Part shown: positions 44,045 through 52,265 of the stretch, piece after piece
How the letters are laid out: the number at the start of each line of letters is the position of its first letter
Numbering within the stretch: position 1 is the stretch's first letter
Assembly: GCF_036287215.1 (NCBI RefSeq)
Contig: NZ_CP142860.1
Span: 434,001 to 498,000, forward strand
Source: Caproiciproducens sp. CPB-2
GTDB taxonomy: Bacteria > Bacillota > Clostridia > Oscillospirales > Acutalibacteraceae
Length of the DNA: 64,000 nt
Direction: 5' to 3'
Notes under the pieces: generated by a model
Told to the model about the DNA's origin: nothing
The model's input: only the letters and a program-made list of their open reading frames with translations
Databases searched by the model: none
Translations under genes and position numbers: made by a program

Positions 44045-45278
44045 AAAAGTACTTGGCGGTGGAATGCGGCAGTACAGCATGGTGATTGCCTTAGTGGCAC
44101 TTACCTTCATCTTTAATATTGCTTCGGGAGGGAGAATGATTACCTCCTCCAACTTTCAGAACCTGATATCCGGTAATGCGTATGTGCTGGTGCTGGCAAT
44201 CGGGATGCTGATGGTGATTGTGATCGGACAGATCGATCTGTCCGTCGGCTCGGTAGCCGGTTTCTCGGGAATGGTGATGGCTCTTTCGGCACGGGATCTT
44301 GGATGGCCGTGGTGGCTCGCGGTGCTTCTCAGCCTCGCAATCGGCGCCGTTGCCGGAGCGTGGCAGGGGTTCTGGCTTTCCAGGCTCGGTATTCCCGGCT
44401 TTATTACAACATTGGGCGGCATGATGATTTTCCGCGGCGGCGTCATCTGGATTTCAAAGTCCATCTCGGTGCCGGCACCGGCGGAACTCAAAGTGTTCGG
44501 CTCGGGATATTTGCCCGACTGGGGCCCTGCTTTTACAGGAATGAATAACTCGACATTGCTGCTGGGGATCATCGCGATCGCCGCTTTCGCCTTTACACAA
44601 CTGCGCCGTCGCAAGCGTTCGGCAAACCTGACCGGGACAACAGAGGAGCTTTGGCCGGTGGTGGCCCGGATTATTCTGGTCGGTGTCGTCCTTGGTTACT
44701 TAACATGGATTTTCGGCACAGGGCGTCCCGGCACATCATTCCCCGTCCCAGGCCTGATCCTCGTAATTTTGGTCATCGTCTACCACACCATCACCCAGCG
44801 AACCAGATTGGGCCGCCATGTCTACGCTGTCGGAGGCAACAAAACTTCGGCTGCACTGTCCGGCGTCAATGTCCAGAAAACCTATTTCTTCACTATGCTG
44901 AATATGTCCCTGCTTGCGGCTTTGGCTGGAATCATGTTTGTAGGCCGGTCAACCGCGGCCGGCCCGTCGGATGGCATCGGATGGGAAATGGACGCCATTG
45001 CGTCGGTCTTTATCGGCGGCGCGGCCGTTTCTGGTGGTGTCGGAACCATTTTTGCCACAATGGTCGGCGGACTGGTAATGGCCGTTCTCAACTCCGGACT
45101 GATGCTCATGGGTGTCGGTGCTGACCGCACTCAGGTTATTAAAGGCCTGGTGCTGCTTGCCGCGGTTGCTTTCGATGTTTTCAACAAGCAGCAGGGCCGT
45201 CCATCCATCATAGGAAGATTATTTCCCACAAAGGAAGGCAAACCTCAGGAAGCTAACCCTGCCAGCAGCAATTCCTGA
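44031..45278 (+). CDS. Sugar ABC transporter permease (XylH/GguB type)
   Basis: 415 aa, about ten membrane helices (for example LVLAIGMLMVIVIGQIDLSV, AVLLSLAIGAVAGAWQGF). The family signature IDLSVGSVAGFSG occurs near 65, and YAVGGNKTSAALSGVNVQKT near 265 is the cytoplasmic coupling region. A charged cytoplasmic insert (LRRRKRSANLTGTTEELW) is typical of XylH-like members. AAGGACGGA lies before the ATG, which overlaps the ATPase gene. Confidence 0.87.
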   Translation: MRYLKKVLGGGMRQYSMVIALVALTFIFNIASGGRMITSSNFQNLISGNAYVLVLAIGMLMVIVIGQIDLSVGSVAGFSGMVMALSARDLGWPWWLAVLLSLAIGAVAGAWQGFWLSRLGIPGFITTLGGMMIFRGGVIWISKSISVPAPAELKVFGSGYLPDWGPAFTGMNNSTLLLGIIAIAAFAFTQLRRRKRSANLTGTTEELWPVVARIILVGVVLGYLTWIFGTGRPGTSFPVPGLILVILVIVYHTITQRTRLGRHVYAVGGNKTSAALSGVNVQKTYFFTMLNMSLLAALAGIMFVGRSTAAGPSDGIGWEMDAIASVFIGGAAVSGGVGTIFATMVGGLVMAVLNSGLMLMGVGADRTQVIKGLVLLAAVAFDVFNKQQGRPSIIGRLFPTKEGKPQEANPASSNS

Positions 45279-45334
45279 AAGACTGATGGCCGGGCCTTGC
45301 ATATTAGTCGAAGGACTTAAAACAGGAGGTTAAT

Positions 45335-46456
45335 ATGAAAAAGAAAAAGTGTCTGTCTCTGATTCTCGCAGCATCGCTCGTCATGGCAATGGCACTGACC
45401 GGCTGCGCACAGCAAGCCGCAAGCTCAGCCCCTCCGGCTGAATCTGTTGCTTCAGCCCCCGCTGCCTCAGGCGGTGCCGGATTTGCCGCAGACGCAACCA
45501 TCGGCGTTGCGCTGCCCTGGCTCGGCACCCAGAACTGGAAAGAAGCCGATGAGATGTTCAGAACCCAGTTGGAAGCTGCGGGCTTTAAGGCAATCGTCCA
45601 GCACGCTGACAACAAGGTTACCCAGCAGCAGCAGCAGATCGAGTCTATGATTCAGAACGGCGCCAAAGTGATCGTCGTCGGCCCTGTCGACGGCTCACAG
45701 CTTGGAGCGGTTCTGGAAGAAGCGAAGGCGGCCGGCATCAGCGTCATCGGCTATGACCGTCTCATTGAGAACACCACCGGTATTGACGGCGTCGTGCAGT
45801 TTGGCAGCGTCAAGACCGGCGAACTGCAGGGGCAGGCGCTGCTTGACGGGCTGGCTGCCCAGAAGGGCAAGGGTCCTTACAACATCGAGCTGTTCGGCGG
45901 CGGACCTGCCGACCCCAACGCTCCAAACTTCTTTAAGGGTGCCATGGAAGTGCTCCAGCCCAAGATTGACGACGGTACGCTGGTTGTCGTATCCGGCCAG
46001 ACCGATTTCACCCAGTGTGCCACTATGGACTGGGATAACTCCAAAGCTCAGGCCCGTATGGATTCCCTTCTCTCCGGCTTCTACTCGAAGAAGGAAATCG
46101 ACGGCGTTCTCTCTCCCAATGATGGCATCGCCCGCGCGATCATCACCGCATCCGAGCAGGCCGGACAGAAGATCCCCGTTGTTTCGGGTCTTGACGCCGA
46201 GAACGAGTCTGTTGAGTGGATCTGGTCTGGCAGACAGTATTCCACCGTAGCCAAGCCGACCGACCTTCTGGTAGGCAAAACGATGGAAATCATCAAGTCG
46301 CTGCAGACAGGCACAGGGATGCCCGCACCCACTGCAACCGTGAACAACGGCAAAAAGGACGTCGGTGTCTATGAGCTCGCTCCGCTCGTCGTCACAAAGG
46401 AAAATGCAAAAGAGGTATTCGCGAATGACGCCGGCCGTTTGGCACTGTTGAAATAG
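45335..46456 (+). CDS. Sugar-binding lipoprotein (ChvE-like)
   Basis: 373 aa with a perfect AGGAGG site. Lipoprotein signal ends at LTGC (Cys-23), followed by a Ser/Ala/Pro linker (to about 48). The periplasmic-binding-type fold (IGVALPWLGTQNWKEADEMF, VIVVGPVDGSQLG, GVLSPNDGIARAII) resembles ChvE/xylose-binding proteins. It delivers a monosaccharide to the transporter encoded upstream. Paralogous to the arabinose-locus protein at 58709 (shared blocks such as GKGP(Y/F)NIELF and [13 protein letters not shown] segments). Confidence 0.87.
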   Translation: MKKKKCLSLILAASLVMAMALTGCAQQAASSAPPAESVASAPAASGGAGFAADATIGVALPWLGTQNWKEADEMFRTQLEAAGFKAIVQHADNKVTQQQQQIESMIQNGAKVIVVGPVDGSQLGAVLEEAKAAGISVIGYDRLIENTTGIDGVVQFGSVKTGELQGQALLDGLAAQKGKGPYNIELFGGGPADPNAPNFFKGAMEVLQPKIDDGTLVVVSGQTDFTQCATMDWDNSKAQARMDSLLSGFYSKKEIDGVLSPNDGIARAIITASEQAGQKIPVVSGLDAENESVEWIWSGRQYSTVAKPTDLLVGKTMEIIKSLQTGTGMPAPTATVNNGKKDVGVYELAPLVVTKENAKEVFANDAGRLALLK

Positions 46457-46937
46457 GAATCCTGAGAAGCTGTATGCGTAAGTGAGAAATGCCGACAAGA
46501 GGGTCCTTTCAAGCTATGAATACAGGTTCTGGCTCTTATAAAGGGACGGCAAAGGAGATTCCTTTGCCGTCCGATTCGCAGACGCGAAAATTTTTGCTGA
46601 ATTGAGCATTCATATGAAATTGCAACTGCCAGATGACATTGCTTTGGGCGCAGCGATTGAACTGCCTGAGAAAGTTCCGGACAATAGAAACAGAATTGAA
46701 ATCGGCACTCCTTTTGTGCTAATATAAAGTTAAAAGTTTTCATTGCTGATTCGTATTTCATGAAGATCGGCGGAAAATTTACCGGGTTTTATCCGCGGGT
46801 ACGCAAAGCGTGCATTTGACTGTGAATCGGAGCAACGGCCGCTGCTTGCGGGCTTCTGTGGCAGAACCGCCGCAGACTTCAAAGGACTGCTGTCATTTTG
46901 AAGCTGCTCGAGTATAAATTTTTTCGGGAGTGATTGA
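46457..46937. other. Intergenic stretch with hairpins after the ABC operon
   Basis: A 13-bp perfect stem GGACGGCAAAGGA / TCCTTTGCCGTCC (46544-46572) with a 3-base loop is followed by a short TTCGC/GCGAA hairpin and AATTTTT. Together these could end the ROK-ABC transcript. No gene is seen in the remaining 300 bases. Confidence 0.45.
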
Positions 46938-47921
46938 ATGTTCGATTTAGTCGCGTTGGGTGAGCTGCTGATTGACTTTACATACCACGGCAGAAGCGAA
47001 AATGGGATGCGTCTGTTTGAGCAAAACCCCGGCGGTGCGCCCGCAAACGTACTCTGTGCCGCTTCGAACTTAGGCTTAAGCACTTCGTTTATCGGCAAGG
47101 TGGGCAAGGATATGCACGGAGATTATCTGCGCAGGGTGCTTGAAGAAAAGGGCGTCGACACCGGCGGGCTGATCAGTGCGGAGGATGTGTTTACGACGCT
47201 TGCATTTGTTGAGCTGTCGGAAACAGGAGAGCGCAAATTCTCGTTTGCACGCAGGCCCGGTGCGGACACTTGCCTTTCAGCGTGCGAGGTTAAGCGTGAG
47301 CTGACAGAGGGATGCAGGATCTTCCACTTTGGCTCCCTCTCGCTGACCGATGAGCCGTCGCGTTCCGCGACAGTAGAAGCGGTTAAAGCCGCGAAAAAGG
47401 CGGGAGCCATCCTCTCTTACGATCCGAATTACCGTGCGCCGCTCTGGAAAAGCGAGGACGAAGCCGCCGGGATCATGCAGAGCGTCCTTCCTTTTGCGGA
47501 CATTGTAAAAATCAGCGACGAGGAAGTCGGGCTGATTACAGGTGAATCTTCTCCCGAGGCTGCCGCCGGGTATCTTTTTCAAAAGGGAATTTCCTGCGCG
47601 GTGGTCACGCTTGGCAGCAATGGCGCCTATGCCGCAGTGAAAGGCGCGTCTGTGCTCGTTCCCGTTCCCGATGTTCCGGTGGTTGACACCACAGGCGCCG
47701 GGGACGCATTCTGGGGCGGCTTCCTTTATAAGCTGGCTTTGAGCGGGCTTCGCCCCGGTGAGCTTGGCGAAGCACAGCTCCGGGATTTTACCGGATTTGC
47801 CAACGCGGTCGCCTCGCTGTGCGTTCAAAAGCGCGGAGGGATACCGGCGATGCCCACAATCGACATGGTCAGGGATTTTCTCACCGAAAAGAAAATGCCG
47901 GTGAATAAACCCGGAGCGTAA
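46938..47921 (+). CDS. PfkB-family carbohydrate kinase (fructokinase-like)
   Basis: 327 aa. N-terminal PfkB signature GGAPANVLCAASNLGL (about 33-48) and C-terminal ATP/catalytic signature VVDTTGAGDAFWGGF (catalytic Asp near 256). GELLIDF at the start is typical of fructokinases and related 2-keto sugar kinases. GGGAGTGA precedes the ATG. It stands alone between two terminators, so it is its own transcription unit; it may phosphorylate the sugar brought in by the upstream transporter. Confidence 0.83.
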   Translation: MFDLVALGELLIDFTYHGRSENGMRLFEQNPGGAPANVLCAASNLGLSTSFIGKVGKDMHGDYLRRVLEEKGVDTGGLISAEDVFTTLAFVELSETGERKFSFARRPGADTCLSACEVKRELTEGCRIFHFGSLSLTDEPSRSATVEAVKAAKKAGAILSYDPNYRAPLWKSEDEAAGIMQSVLPFADIVKISDEEVGLITGESSPEAAAGYLFQKGISCAVVTLGSNGAYAAVKGASVLVPVPDVPVVDTTGAGDAFWGGFLYKLALSGLRPGELGEAQLRDFTGFANAVASLCVQKRGGIPAMPTIDMVRDFLTEKKMPVNKPGA

Positions 47922-47948
47922 AAGCAATTTTGCTTTTACGCTCTTTTT
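47914..47948 (+). terminator. Rho-independent terminator after the PfkB kinase
   Basis: 12-bp stem GAGCGTAAAAGC / GCTTTTACGCTC with a 6-base loop, followed by TTTTTCTT. The stem begins inside the last codons of the gene. Confidence 0.85.
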
Positions 47949-47970
47949 CTTAGAGAATAACTGAATCATG

Positions 47971-47999
47971 AAAAGACGCCGGCCCAGCCGGCGTCTTTT
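47971..47999. terminator. Second, bidirectional terminator
   Basis: 13-bp perfect stem AAAAGACGCCGGC / GCCGGCGTCTTTT with a 3-base loop; T-rich on either strand. Confidence 0.7.
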
Positions 48000-48124
48000 C
48001 ATATTACTATGCTTTGTCGGATGATTGGGCATGCATAGGGGCGCTTGCTCCGCTCTCTGTGAAGCTACACAAGAATATACAATTAAGTACAATATCTGTT
48101 ATTTATTCAGCCTCGGATCTGCTC

Positions 48125-48130
48125 TATAAT
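48125..48130 (+). promoter_or_regulatory. -10 element before the GH94 gene
   Basis: TATAAT 37 bases before the ATG. At the expected distance only TTTATT is found, a poor -35, which would suit activator-dependent transcription by the AraC-type response regulator of this locus (inference). Confidence 0.45.
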
Positions 48131-48166
48131 TGATTCAGAATAGAAACTGAAGGAGAATTGGAGAGA

Positions 48167-50563
48167 ATGAGGTACGGCTATTTTGATGATAAAAAGAAAG
48201 AATATGTCATTGATCGCGTAAACACACCGGTTCCCTGGACGAATTATATCGGTGTAAACGATATGTGCGCTGTTCTCAGCCAAACCGCGGACGGTTATGT
48301 TTTTTATCAATCTCCGCAGTACCACCGCATTACGCGTTTCCGCCCGAATGCGCCGGTCAGCCGCCCCGGCCATTATGTGTATCTCCGCGACGACGACACC
48401 GGCGAGTATTGGAGCATTTCGTGGCAGCCTGTCGCGAAGGACCTGACCAAAGCGAAATATGAATGCAGGCATGGGCTTTCCTACTCGAAATACCGCTGTG
48501 ATTATCGGGACATTTCCGCTTGCCAGACGGTGTTTATTCCTCTGAACGAGCCGGTCGAATTGTGGGATGTGGCATTGAAAAACGACGGGACACGGCCGCG
48601 CCGTCTCAGCGTTTATTCTTACCTTGAGTTTTCGTTCCACCAGATCGATATGGACAATCAGAATTTTCAGATGAGCCTGTATGCCTCGGGCTCCAGTTAT
48701 GCCGACGGCATCATTGAATATGACCTCTATTATGAAGAATCGGGGTATCAGTGGTTTACCTCCAGCTTTGAACCCGACGGGTTCGACTGCCTGCGCGACC
48801 GCTTTTTGGGCGCCTACCGCGACGAAAGCAACCCGATCGCGGTCGAAAAAGGGGAATGCTCCGACAGTTTTGAAAAAACAGGCAACCACTGTGCCGTCCT
48901 GCAGAAGAAACTTGTTTTGCAGCCGGGGCAGGAGGTGCGGCTCACTTTTCTGTTGGGGGACGGAAAACGGGAGGCAGCCGTCCCTGTGAGGAGAAAATAC
49001 TCCGATCCGGTCAATGTGGACAAAGCGTTTGCCGACCTCGCGGCTTTCTGGCAGGAAAAGCTCGGCAGGCTGCAGGTCAGCACTCCAAATCAGGGAATGA
49101 ACACCTCGTTAAACATCTGGAACCTGTATCAGTCCGAAATCAACATTCTGTTTTCACGGTTTGCCTCGTTTATTGAAGTGGGCGGCAGAACCGGCCTGGG
49201 CTTCCGTGATACTTCCCAGGACGCGATGACCATCGCCTCCTCCGATCCGGAAAAGTGCAGGAAGCGCATCATCGAGCTTTGCCGCGGCCTCACACGGCAG
49301 GGCTACGGGCTGCACCTGTTTCAGCCGAAGTGGTTCGACCCCGAACTCCGGGGAAAACAGCAAAGCTTCCAATCCCCGACGGTGGTTCCCACCCCCGGCA
49401 GGGAGGAAATAATTCACGGAATCAAGGACGCCTGCTCGGACGACGCGCTGTGGCTGGTTGCCGCAATCAGCGAATACATTAAGGAAACAGGGGAAGTTTC
49501 CCTCCTGGAGGAAACGGTTACCTACGCCGACGGCGGGGAAGATACGGTCTATCAGCACATGATGCGGATCCTTGACTTTTCCGATCAACAGGTTGGCGCC
49601 ACCGGCATCTGCAAGGGGCTTCGCGCTGACTGGAACGACTGCCTGAATTTAGGCGGCGGGGAAAGCGCGATGGTCTCGTTCCTGCACTACTGGGCAATCC
49701 GGCATTTTCTTCATTTGTCCCGGTTCATCGGAAAAATGGAGGAGGCGGAAAAATATGAAAAGATGGCTGCAAAGGTGAAAAAGGCATGTAACGATCACCT
49801 GTGGGACGGGGAGTGGTATATCCGCGGGATTACCGCCGGCGGCAGGAAAATCGGGACCCATAACGACCGGGAAGGCAAGGTGCATATCGAGTCCAACACC
49901 TGGGCGGTTTTCTCCGGCGTGGCCGACCGTGACCGCGCGGTCACGGCGATGGATTCCGTTGACAAATACCTCTATACGCAATATGGATTGATGCTCAATG
50001 CGCCGTCCTATACAAAGAGCGACGACGAAATCGGGTTTGTCACGCGGGTGTATCCCGGCGTTAAGGAAAACGGTTCGATTTTCAGCCATCCGAATCCGTG
50101 GGCATGGTGCGCCGAGGCGACCCTTGGGCGGGGCGACCGGGCAATGAAATTTTACAATGCCCTGCTGCCCTATAACCAGAATGATGAAATAGAAGTCCGG
50201 CAGTCGGAACCCTATGTTTACTGCCAGTTTGTAATGGGAAAAGACCATACCGCTTTCGGACGGGCAAGGCACCCGTTCATGACGGGCTCGGGCGGCTGGG
50301 CGTATTTTGCCGCAACCCGGTACCTTCTTGGCATCAGACCGGATTTTGACCGTCTGATTGTCGACCCATGCATTCCAAAGGATTGGGGCGGCTTCGACGT
50401 TACCCGCGTCTGGCGCGGCGCTGTCTATGAAATCCATGTAGAGAACCCGCGCGGCGTCAGCAAGGGAGTGAAAACAACGGAGCTGGACGGAAAAAGCGTT
50501 TCCGGCGGGATTCTGGTGCAGAAAGCGGGAACACGGCACCGGGTACATGTCGTGATGGGATAA
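48167..50563 (+). CDS. GH94 disaccharide phosphorylase (chitobiose/cellobionate phosphorylase-like)
   Basis: About 798 aa, full length for GH94. The catalytic Asp is Asp-488 in GICKGLRADWNDCLNLGGGE. The segment RADWNDCLNLGGGESAMVSF, DNQNFQMSLY near the N-terminus and GVKENGSIFSHPNPWAW match the chitobiose/cellobionate phosphorylase branch better than cellobiose phosphorylases, as I remember those sequences. It splits a beta-linked disaccharide with phosphate into a sugar 1-phosphate and a free sugar, in the cytoplasm. The phosphohexomutase that follows would convert the 1-phosphate to the 6-phosphate. ATG 48167 is preferred because AAGGAG lies upstream. Exact substrate uncertain. Confidence 0.83.
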   Translation: MRYGYFDDKKKEYVIDRVNTPVPWTNYIGVNDMCAVLSQTADGYVFYQSPQYHRITRFRPNAPVSRPGHYVYLRDDDTGEYWSISWQPVAKDLTKAKYECRHGLSYSKYRCDYRDISACQTVFIPLNEPVELWDVALKNDGTRPRRLSVYSYLEFSFHQIDMDNQNFQMSLYASGSSYADGIIEYDLYYEESGYQWFTSSFEPDGFDCLRDRFLGAYRDESNPIAVEKGECSDSFEKTGNHCAVLQKKLVLQPGQEVRLTFLLGDGKREAAVPVRRKYSDPVNVDKAFADLAAFWQEKLGRLQVSTPNQGMNTSLNIWNLYQSEINILFSRFASFIEVGGRTGLGFRDTSQDAMTIASSDPEKCRKRIIELCRGLTRQGYGLHLFQPKWFDPELRGKQQSFQSPTVVPTPGREEIIHGIKDACSDDALWLVAAISEYIKETGEVSLLEETVTYADGGEDTVYQHMMRILDFSDQQVGATGICKGLRADWNDCLNLGGGESAMVSFLHYWAIRHFLHLSRFIGKMEEAEKYEKMAAKVKKACNDHLWDGEWYIRGITAGGRKIGTHNDREGKVHIESNTWAVFSGVADRDRAVTAMDSVDKYLYTQYGLMLNAPSYTKSDDEIGFVTRVYPGVKENGSIFSHPNPWAWCAEATLGRGDRAMKFYNALLPYNQNDEIEVRQSEPYVYCQFVMGKDHTAFGRARHPFMTGSGGWAYFAATRYLLGIRPDFDRLIVDPCIPKDWGGFDVTRVWRGAVYEIHVENPRGVSKGVKTTELDGKSVSGGILVQKAGTRHRVHVVMG

Positions 50564-50623
50564 AAGGAGTCGGCGCTCGCCGTGCAGAGCGGTTTTGTGT
50601 ACGGAGAAAAGTGCGGTGAAGAT

Positions 50624-52039
50624 ATGATAAAATTTGGAACAGGCGGCTGGCGCGCAGTCATCGGCGAGGAATTTACCAAAGCGAACGTCCAGCTGTTAAC
50701 GGCCGCGATCGCCCAAAAGCTGAAAGCTCAGGAGAAAACAGCAAATGGATTCGTAATCGGGTATGACCGGAGGTTCCTGTCGGAAGAGGCGGCCAAATGG
50801 GCTGCGGAGGTAATGGCGGGGGAGGAAATCCCCTGCCGGCTGATCGACAGGGAATCGCCCACTCCGCTGATTATGTTTGCGGTGCAGTATTATGGGCTGC
50901 CTTACGGCATGGCGGTCACCGCCAGCCATAATCCTGCCATTTATAACGGGATCAAAGTTTTCATGAAGGGCGGACGCGACGCCGATGAAATTCTGACAGG
51001 GGAACTGGAACAGTACATGAGGGACATCGACCCGGCTCAGATCGGGCGGATTCCGTTTGAAGACGGGGTAAGAAACGGCAGAATCGAGCTGATCGATCCC
51101 ATGAATCAATACATTGACAGCATCATCCGTTCCATTAACATGGACGCGATCCGGAGCCGCGGCCTCAAAATCGTACTGGACCCGATGTACGGGGTCAGTA
51201 AAACGGCGCTGCAAACCATTCTGCTCACGGCGCGGTGCAATGTGGACGTCATCCATGAGCGGCACGATGCGCTGTTCGGGGGCAGACTGCCCGCGCCGAA
51301 CAGCAAAACACTTGCCGGGCTGATGAATTATGTCGAGGAAAATCACTGCGACATCGGAATTGCAACCGACGGCGACGCGGACAGGCTCGGTGTGATCAAC
51401 GACAGGGCCGAGTTCCTCCATCCGAACAAAATTCTGGCCATGCTCTATTATTACCTGATGAAGTTCAAGGGATGGCACGGGGCGGCGGTGCGGAACATTG
51501 CCACCACCCATCTGCTTGACCGCATTGCCGAGGATTTTGGGGAAACCTGTTATGAGGTTCCGGTGGGATTTAAATATGTTTCCTCAAAAATGGCGGAAAC
51601 AAACGCGATTATCGGGGGAGAATCCTCCGGCGGGCTTACCGTTCGCGGACATATTCAGGGCAAGGACGGCATTTACGCGGCTTCGCTGCTGGTGGAAATG
51701 ATCGCGGCCACGGGCCGCAGGCTGTCGGAAATATACAATGAGATTACCGATCAATACGGGAGCTGCGAAATGGAGGAGTGCGATTTTCGGTTTTCACAGG
51801 AAGAAAAAGAGAAAATAACGGAAATCCTGCTTCAGGATAAGCTGCTGCCGGAATTTCCGTACGAGATCGAAAAGGTATCTTACATGGACGGCTGTAAGGT
51901 TTATTTTAAAAATCAGGGCTGGATTATTGCACGCTTTTCCGGTACGGAGCCGCTGCTGCGGATTTTTTGCGAGATGCCTACCCTCCAGGCCGCGCGGGAA
52001 ATTAGCGATGTTTTCAAACAATTCCTTTCTCTTTCATAA
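50624..52039 (+). CDS. Alpha-phosphohexomutase (phosphoglucomutase/phosphomannomutase family)
   Basis: About 471 aa. Phosphoserine loop TASHNPAIYNGIK (catalytic Ser near 100), metal loop TDGDADRLGVI (about 245), sugar-binding loop GGESSGGL (about 333) and phosphate-binding RFSGTEPLLRIF near the C-terminus. It interconverts hexose 1- and 6-phosphates, or aminosugar phosphates, and logically follows the phosphorylase. ATG 50624 begins MIKFGTGGWRAVIG, the usual family start; the 14 residues added by the ATG at 50582 are unlike the family. Confidence 0.86.
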   Translation: MIKFGTGGWRAVIGEEFTKANVQLLTAAIAQKLKAQEKTANGFVIGYDRRFLSEEAAKWAAEVMAGEEIPCRLIDRESPTPLIMFAVQYYGLPYGMAVTASHNPAIYNGIKVFMKGGRDADEILTGELEQYMRDIDPAQIGRIPFEDGVRNGRIELIDPMNQYIDSIIRSINMDAIRSRGLKIVLDPMYGVSKTALQTILLTARCNVDVIHERHDALFGGRLPAPNSKTLAGLMNYVEENHCDIGIATDGDADRLGVINDRAEFLHPNKILAMLYYYLMKFKGWHGAAVRNIATTHLLDRIAEDFGETCYEVPVGFKYVSSKMAETNAIIGGESSGGLTVRGHIQGKDGIYAASLLVEMIAATGRRLSEIYNEITDQYGSCEMEECDFRFSQEEKEKITEILLQDKLLPEFPYEIEKVSYMDGCKVYFKNQGWIIARFSGTEPLLRIFCEMPTLQAAREISDVFKQFLSLS

Positions 52040-52050
52040 CTACTCCTGAA

Positions 52051-52079
52051 GAAGGCAGCCGCAAATTCCGGCTGCCTTC
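52051..52079 (+). terminator. Terminator-like hairpin after the mutase
   Basis: 11-bp perfect stem GAAGGCAGCCG / CGGCTGCCTTC, 11 bases after the stop. The T-tract is weak (TTGAAAA), so readthrough is possible. Confidence 0.6.
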
Positions 52080-52094
52080 TTGAAAAGACTATGT

Positions 52095-52100
52095 TATAAT
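52095..52100 (+). promoter_or_regulatory. Extended -10 promoter before the histidine kinase
   Basis: TGTTATAAT (TG-N-TATAAT). The predicted start near 52107 places the hairpin repeat at 52135-52236 inside the 5' leader of the kinase mRNA. Confidence 0.45.
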
Positions 52101-52134
52101 TGGACATATAGAATGATATTCGTACAAGGAAATC

Positions 52135-52236
52135 TACAGCAATTCCATTTCAGCTTGCGAGACAAAACACGTCACTCCCCCGCCGAAGACGGGGGAGTGA
52201 CACAACCTTGTTGCAGAATCAACTGGAAATGCTGTA
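52135..52236 (+). repeat. MITE-like hairpin repeat, copy 1
   Basis: About 100 bp bounded by TACAGCAATTCCA and the inverted TGGAAATGCTGTA-like end. The centre has a 12-bp stem GTCACTCCCCCG / CGGGGGAGTGAC. TTGCGAGACAAAACACGT and TTGCAGAATCAACTG are shared with copy 2 (57337-57436). It lies between the promoter and the ATG of the histidine kinase. Confidence 0.75.
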
Positions 52237-52265
52237 TTTTGAGTTTATGGAAGCGGAGAACGGCT

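Noticed and set aside
52080..52265. Upstream extension of the histidine kinase by 62 residues
   Set aside because: It would translate the hairpin repeat; the segment is Cys/Arg/His-rich and unlike kinase N-termini, while ATG 52266 has its own ribosome site.
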